NCBI RefSeq assembly: GCF_024323335.1
Contig: NC_066579.1
Span: 254,069,575-254,133,574 of the forward strand
Reading direction: 5' to 3'
DNA from: Lathyrus oleraceus
Taxonomy: Eukaryota; Streptophyta; Magnoliopsida; Fabales; Fabaceae
DNA: 64,000 nt
Shown here: positions 58,828-64,000 of the stretch, piece by piece
How the letters are laid out: each line of letters begins with the position of its first letter
Numbering within the stretch: the stretch's first letter is position 1
The notes under the pieces: generated by a model
What the model was told of the DNA's origin: nothing
The model's input: only the letters and a program-made list of their open reading frames with translations
Databases searched by the model: none
Translations under genes and position numbers: made by a program

Positions 58828-60240
58828 TTAGGCGTAATATTTTTTGACTATGTTTGCATTCGCTGGCGATGTCAAATCTTCCCCATCCATTGTTGTGAGG
58901 ATTAGAGCCCCACCTGAGAAGGCCTTCTTGATGACGAAAGGTCCCTCATAGTTGGGAGTCCATTTGCCACGAGGATCTGAGTGAATAGCATAATACCTTT
59001 TGAGCACGAGTTCTCCTGCGCGGTACTCACGAGGAAGAACTTTCTTATCAAAAGCTCGTTTGAGACGTCTTTGGTACAACTGACCATGAAAAACGGCTGT
59101 CAAACGCTTTTTTTCGATCAGATTCAGCTGGTCATGCCATGATTGAACGCATTCAGCTTCATCGAGGTCAGCCTCCATGATGACTCTGAGTGAAGGGATC
59201 TCGATTTCAATTGGTAGGACAGCCTCCATCCCATATACCAACGAGTATGGAGTTGCCCCAATTGATATGCGTACCAAGGTTATGTAATCATGCAGAGCAA
59301 AGGGTAACATCTCATGCCAGTCCTTGTATGTCTTGACCATTTTCTAGACGATTCTCTTGATGTTCTTATTAGCTGCTTCTAGAACGTCGTTCATCTTGGA
59401 CCGGTATGGTGAAGAGTTATGGGGGCTCGATCTTAAATTCTTCGCACAACTCTTTCATCATATTGTTGTTAACATTACCGGCATTGTCAGTGATGATCTT
59501 GCTAGGAATTCCATAGCGGCAAATTATCTCTTTCTTGATAAACCTGGTAACCACCTGCCGTGTGAGATTGGCATATAAAGCAGCTTCGACCCATTTCGTG
59601 AAGTAATCAATGGCGACCAGGATGAATCAATGACCGTTGGAGGCTTTAGGCTCTATCATCCCAATCATGTCAATACCCCACATGGAAAAAGGCCATGGAG
59701 AAGTCAAAACATTCAACGGAGTCGGTGGCACAAAGATCTTGTCACCATATATCTGAAATTTGTGACATCTTCTAACAAAGTTGTAATAGTCAACCTCCAT
59801 TATCGTCCAGTAATACTGAACCCGAAGAATCTTCTTCGCCATAGCAGGACCTTTCGCATGTACACCCTCGCAACCTTCATGTATGGATTTTATGATCGTA
59901 CTAGCTTCGTGTCTATCCACGCATCTGAGCAGTACCAAATCTATAACACATCACCGTTTAGGAAGAACTTGGAAGAGAATCTTCTCAGAGCCTTCTTATC
60001 AGTAATGGATATACCTTCGGGATATTGTTGTTTCTCCAATAATGTCTTTATGTCATAGAACCAGGGCTTATCATCAGGATCGACCTCGATTTCTAGACAG
60101 TGAACTGGTTCGTCTAAGTGGTCAATATGGATAGCTGGTGCTTCATTCTTCCATTTGACTTTGAACATAGACGCCAACGTAGCTAGAGCATCTGCTAATT
60201 TATTTTCTTCCCTAGGAATATGATGAAAGGAGATTTCATC
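58828..60240 (-). pseudogene. Element E integrase and RNase H linker, broken
   Basis: Reading from right: the tail of the second RNase H (HHIPREENKLADALATLA near 60205), the linker D-D-K-P-W-F-Y-D-I-K, then the zinc part H-E-A-S-T-I-I-K-S-I-H-E-G and C-H-K-F-Q-I-Y near 59750, where the second Cys is replaced by Phe. The core has W-G-I-D-M-I-G-M-I-E-P with the first Asp near 59665; the second Asp is in frameshifted text near 59480. S-S-P-Y-R-S-K-M-N-D-V-L-E-A-A-N follows (Glu kept). A TAG at 59344-59346 (CAG to TAG fits) precedes the C-terminal frame 59340 to 58828, which has G-K-W-T-P-N-Y-E-G-P-F-V-I and ends V-K-K-Y-Y-A. Confidence 0.9.
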
Positions 60241-60243
60241 AAA

Positions 60244-61230
60244 CTAGGGTACCAGTTTTCTGATATACTCTTTATAAGGTATCAACTTGCTATCCCGAGT
60301 CTCCCAATCACCTTTTACCTGACTTATTACCAGAGCTGAATCACCGTATACCTCGAGAATCTTGATCCTTAAGTTGATGGCTTCTTCCAAACCATATATA
60401 CATGCTTCATATTCTGCCTTATTGTTGGTGCAGTCGAAACACAGTCTACCGATAAATGGAAGGTGGAAACCGGTTGGAGAAGTAATAACAGCGCCTATGC
60501 CGCGGCCACGAGCATTGGAAGCACCTCCGAACACGAGCGTCCATCGCGATCCTGGTTCGGGGCCTTCCTCAGGGCTTATCTCGGAGACTGGCATAGTGAA
60601 ATCTCTGATAAACATGATGTATTCGTTTGGAAAGTCAAACCTCAACGGGTGATAACCTTCGACAGGTAGGTGAGCAAGGTAGTCAGACAGAACACTCCCC
60701 TTTATCGCTTTCTGGGTCACATACTGAATATCATACTCGGTAAACAACATTTGCCACTGGGAAATTCTACCAGTAACAACAGGCTTTTCGAAGATATACT
60801 TTATTGGATCCATTTTGGATATCAATAAAGTGGTATGGCAAATCATATATTGTCTCAGGCGTCGGGAAGCCCAAGTCAAAGCGCAACAAGTCTTCTCCAA
60901 AAGTGAGTATCTAGTCTCACATTCAGTGAATTTCTTGTTGAGATAGTAGATAGCATATTCCTTCTTGCATGTGTTGTCATGCTGATCCAAAACACAACCC
61001 ATATATTCATCGAGTACGGTGAGGTACTTAATGAGGGGCCTACCAGGAACCTGTGGTACCAGGATCGGTGGCTCTTGCAAGTACTTTTTTATTTTGTCGA
61101 ATGTCGTTTGGCAATCATCATTCCACACAATCAATTGATTCTTTCTAAACAGTTTGAATATTGGTTTGCAGGTAGCCGTCAAATGTGATATGAATCTGGA
61201 GATGTAGTTGAGTCGACCAAGGAAACCTCA
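60244..61230 (-). pseudogene. Element E RNase H and archaeal-type RNase H
   Basis: From right: G-F-L-G-R-L-N-Y-I-S-R-F near 61210 after a TGA at 61228-61230 (CGA to TGA fits), then the long open frame 61182 to 60244. First RNase H: FDKIKKYLQEPPILVPQVPG, EYAIYYLNKKFTECETRYS, W-A-S-R-R-L-R-Q-Y-M; connection MDPIKYIFEKPVVTG. Second RNase H: RWTLVFGGASNARGRGIGAV, TNNKAEYEACIYGLEEAINL, VYGDSALVISQVKGDWET. The first catalytic Asp of this domain (F-D-G in C) reads F-G-G here, so the second RNase H is probably inactive. A TAG at 60244-60246 separates its last motif. Confidence 0.9.
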
Positions 61231-62262
61231 AACTTCTTTTTCTATTCGGGGAGATGACATTTCTTGGATGACTCGAACTTTGTCGGGATCAACCTCAATG
61301 CCTTTCTGACTGACTATGAAACCCAGGAGTTTACCAGACCGGACCCCAAAAGTGCACTTAGCTGGATTCAGTCGCAACTTAAACTTTTGGAGTCTAACAA
61401 ACAAATTTCCTCAGGTTCACCAAGTGATCTTCCTCAGTTCTAGATTTGGCAATCATGTCGTCCACATAAACCTCAATCTCTTCATGAATCATGTCTTAAA
61501 AGAGGGTTACCATGGCACATTGATATGTTGCCCCTACATTCTTCAAGTCGAACGACATTACTTTGTAGCAGTAAGTTCCCCAAGGTGTGATGAAAGTTCT
61601 CTTCTCCATATCTTCTTGTGACATCTTTATCTGATTATACCCGGAGAACCCATCCATGAAGGAAAAGACGGAAAACTGAACTGTAATATTAACCATGACA
61701 TCACAATGAGGCAAAGGGAAGTCATCCTTCGGACTCGCTTTATTGAGGTCTCAGTAATCTACACACATTCTGACTTTACCATCTTTCTTCGAAATTGGGA
61801 CGATGTTAGCAACCCACTGTGGATACTCAGAAATGGCCAAAAAGCCAGCATCAAACTACTTCTTAACCTCTTCTTTGATCTTGAGTGCCATGTCGGGTCT
61901 AGTCCTTCTGAGCTTTTGCTTGACGGGAGGACATTCAGGTTTGAGTGGCAAGTGATGTTCAAAGATGCTGGTGTCTAACCCTAGCATATCTTGATACGAC
62001 CAAGCGAAGACGTCAACATACTCGTGCAATAACTCTACCAACTCGAAGTGTACATGCTTGGCAAGAGATGCCCCAACTTTTACTTCCTTTTATCAGTTTC
62101 AGAACCCAGATTAATGAAATCCACTGGCTCTTTATACGGTTGAATCTCTTTTTCTTCGTGCTCAAGGAGTCGTGCTAGTTCACTTGGTAATTCACAATCT
62201 TCCTCACTATCATCTTCAGCTTGGTTGATTGGAAATCCAGAATTACAGTTGATTCTTGCCAT
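61231..62262 (-). pseudogene. Element E reverse transcriptase, frameshifted
   Basis: RT exon from ATG 62260-62262 (MARINCNSGFPINQAEDDSE). The acidic lead region shifts frame near 62080. Then PPVKQKLRRTRPDMALKIKE, TAG 61856-61858 (CAG to TAG fits), C-V-D-Y followed by TGA 61751-61753 where CGA (Arg) is normal, DLNKASPKDDFPLPH, F-S-F-M-D-G-F-S-G-Y-N-Q-I-K-M (first Asp), and YVDDMIAKSRTEEDHL near 61465. Another frameshift near 61400 is followed by F-G-V-R-S-G-K-L-L-G-F-I-V-S. The polymerase box survives; frame damage does not allow a product. Confidence 0.9.
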
Positions 62263-62567
62263 ATTGTAATCAATGGTTTTGTTTGCTCTGCATATGATGA
62301 GATTATTTTAGTATGCTTTTTAATAAAGTGAAAAAAGGAAAAAATAAATCTTTTGCCATTTCGTTGTTTTTGTAAAAAAGTAAAAATAACTGAAAGAAAA
62401 GGGACACAAGTCTTGCATGCAAAAAGTACTTTTTATTTATTCACATAATACTTTTAAACATGGAGGCCCTTACAAGCTATCCTCTCATCTCGGGCGAGGA
62501 CGAGGGATCGAGAAAACAAAATGCATTACATTTTTTCCGAGTATACTATGGGAATCACGATAGCCGT
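62263..62567 (-). other. Element E pro/RT spacer, probable intron
   Basis: About 300 bp, T-rich on the minus strand, ending CATATGCAG near 62290 just before the RT start codon. Same place and make-up as in A and C. Confidence 0.5.
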
Positions 62568-63491
62568 CTAATTGGGGAGCTTGAACCATAGAGGACATTT
62601 GGGCATGAGGCTAGGCGTCTCCGGTTTGCTTCCATTAGATTCTCCAATGACTGCCACAGTATGATCATTTTGAAAGTCGGCGCTGCTGAATTTGACCGGG
62701 TTGAACTGCTTCTTCTTTGGGCTTACCTTACCTGCTGATGGGTGATAACCGTTACCAAATATGTCGCGCTTCTCTGCCACATCAACAACTTTACCCCAAC
62801 CGGGAAGTGGGCCTTTCTCTAATGTCTGCTTGGCGCTACATACTGAAGATAGAACGGTGGCGGATGATGGGTCATGATTGGCGGTAGCAGAACTGACTTC
62901 TTCAAATTCTAAATGGTGGAGCGGAATCTCAACAATCCCTTCATCTGTCTTAACATATCTGAATGACGAGTTTGCTAACCAATAGATCTTCTTTACCATA
63001 CATGATTACCAGTTTATCATCAATCAAGACCTTCAGCCGTTGGTGCAACGTAAAGGTGACTTCCCCAACGGCATGAATCCACGGTCTGCCCAATAAACAA
63101 CTGTAAGTTGAGTTGATATCCATGACTTAGAAGGTAATGCTGAACTGTTGAGGTCCAACACAAATGGGTAGAACAACTTCCCTAATAACCTGTCTTCGGG
63201 AACCATCAAAAGCTCGGACAATCAGTGTGTTGGTCCTCATCTCAGGCCCTTTAAACTATAACTGGCTTAATGTAGCTTTTGGCAATAAATTAAGCGAAGA
63301 ACCAGTGTCAACAAGGACTCGGGATAGGAGAGAGACTATGCACATGACTGAGATGTGTAGTGCTTTATTATGGGTGTTTCTCTCAGGAGGTAATTCGGCT
63401 TCATTAAATCCTAAATACCTACTGGCTGTGATATTCGCAACCACGTCATCAAATTGATCGACCGTGATATCTTGCATCACATGAGCAGTAT
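62568..63491 (-). pseudogene. Element E aspartic protease and tail, cut by element F
   Basis: From the F boundary: H-V-M-Q-D-I-T-V-D-Q-F-D-D-V-V-A-N-I, then the active site L-V-D-T-G-S-S-L-N-L-L-P near 63300, R-A-F-D-G-S-R-R, a stop near 63129, C-L-L-G-R-P-W-I-H near 63085, and a frameshift near 63000. The last frame (62999 to 62568) has the post-protease tail P-L-P-G-W-G-K-V-V-D-V-A-E-K-R-D-I-F-G, equivalent to G-W-G-K-V-I-D-V in element A. So E keeps the protease core that C lost. The gag part is beyond element F. Confidence 0.88.
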
Positions 63492-64000
63492 TGTAAGACC
63501 CCAATTTTGTCCCTAAGATCCCTCATAGCATCATAACATTGCATTTGCATTGCCTCAAGGATCATAAGCATCTTGGTTCCCCTTACCTTTGGGTGGGATC
63601 CCTTGTGAGTGGTTTGAGATCACCAAGCATGCTTAAATTGTATATCATTTGCTTTTCTCATTTTGTCTATTAACCAAAAGCACAAAAATATGTCACTAAC
63701 ATCTTTTGTTTGTAGCTTGAGCAATCACAAGGTCAAAAGCTTCAAGGAGATCCTTTGTGCAGAGATATGGCCAAGAGAAGATGATAGCAAGCATGGTAAT
63801 GGTTAACAAATCTCTCATCCATCAAATATGCCTCCCTAGCATCTCAATTCATCATTTTGATCAAAGCAAGTCAAAAGGTTTGAGGTTTGTTCCCCAAAGA
63901 AACCCTAATTCATCTATGCACCACAATGCCTTACTCTTGAAGCAACCTCGGCCCATGGTCAAATACAATCAAGTGAAGTTCTTTAATTCATAATTTCATG
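63492..64000 (+). repeat. Element F LTR, start only
   Basis: TGTAAGACCCCAATTTTGTC at 63492, directly after E protease sequence; left flank AGTAT (63487-63491). About 500 bp match the start of the solo LTR at 50989-50490 (minus) with small differences, and more loosely LTR C. It may be a solo LTR or the 5' LTR of a complete element; the rest lies outside the window. Confidence 0.85.

Larger units (their letters stand above)
57707..63491 (-). mobile_element. Element E: Tat/Ogre-type retrotransposon, 3' half
   Basis: Minus-strand order from right: gag-pro linker with protease (interrupted by element F at 63491/63492), spacer, RT, first and second RNase H, integrase, about 1.1 kb of 3' untranslated region, polypurine-like tract, and LTR start at 57749 that continues at 44164 beyond element D. 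It is the host of C and D and thus the oldest element in the window. Its pol has many frameshifts and stops, consistent with age. The gag, leader and 5' LTR lie right of the window. Confidence 0.88.

Noticed and set aside
1..64000. Host genes, tRNA or rRNA genes, organelle insertions
   Set aside because: No convincing candidate seen on either strand; every long coding stretch resolves to retrotransposon ORF1, gag, pol or envelope-like sequence.

Overview
The window is repetitive plant nuclear DNA. No host gene was found. Essentially all of it is LTR retrotransposon: several Ty3/gypsy elements of the Tat/Ogre type and one Ty1/copia element of the Sirevirus type, inserted into one another. Very long LTRs (about 4 to 5.5 kb), an extra ORF1 before gag, a spliceable-looking spacer between protease and reverse transcriptase, a second RNase H and a tRNA-Arg-like primer site (TGGCGACTCTGCTGGGGA) are typical of Ogre elements in large-genome legumes (pea, vetch, lentil relatives). 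The species is an inference; no species marker is visible.

Layout. Element A (1-11316, minus strand) runs from reverse transcriptase at the left edge through gag-pro and an ORF1 fragment to a complete 5' LTR (5790-11316). A sits inside the gag-pro region of element B (11317-19840, minus), which shows gag, ORF1, primer site and a complete 5' LTR (14956-19840). B sits inside the 5' LTR of element C (19841-41663, plus). C has ORF1, gag, a protease-deleted linker, RT, RNase H, integrase, a 4-kb 3' untranslated region and a complete 3' LTR. A solo copia-type LTR (33260-34619) lies in that untranslated region. C's right end abuts 41664-44164, a piece of the 3' LTR of element E. Element D (44165-57706, minus) is a complete Sirevirus-like copia with 960-bp LTRs and a perfect 5-bp target duplication, inserted in the same E LTR. 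D carries a solo Ogre-type LTR (about 46902-50989) inside its envelope-like region. Element E continues rightwards (57707-63491, minus) with integrase, RNase H, RT and protease. Another Ogre-type LTR (element F, plus) interrupts it at 63492 and leaves the window.

The order of insertion reads E first, then C and D into E's LTR, B into C, A into B, one LTR into D and one into C. F entered E independently. All large coding regions are broken. Element A is unusual in having gag-pro in one unbroken frame that is damaged only by nonsense codons, each explained by a single C-to-T change.

Points most worth a second look: a hairpin motif near the 3' end of the LTRs that is shared by A, B and C and shows a compensatory base-pair change; a 388-bp insert in LTR A full of CTAGGCGAG half-palindromes between 32-bp direct repeats; a 199-bp unit amplified four-fold only in the 3' LTR of C; and a loss of the protease core in C.
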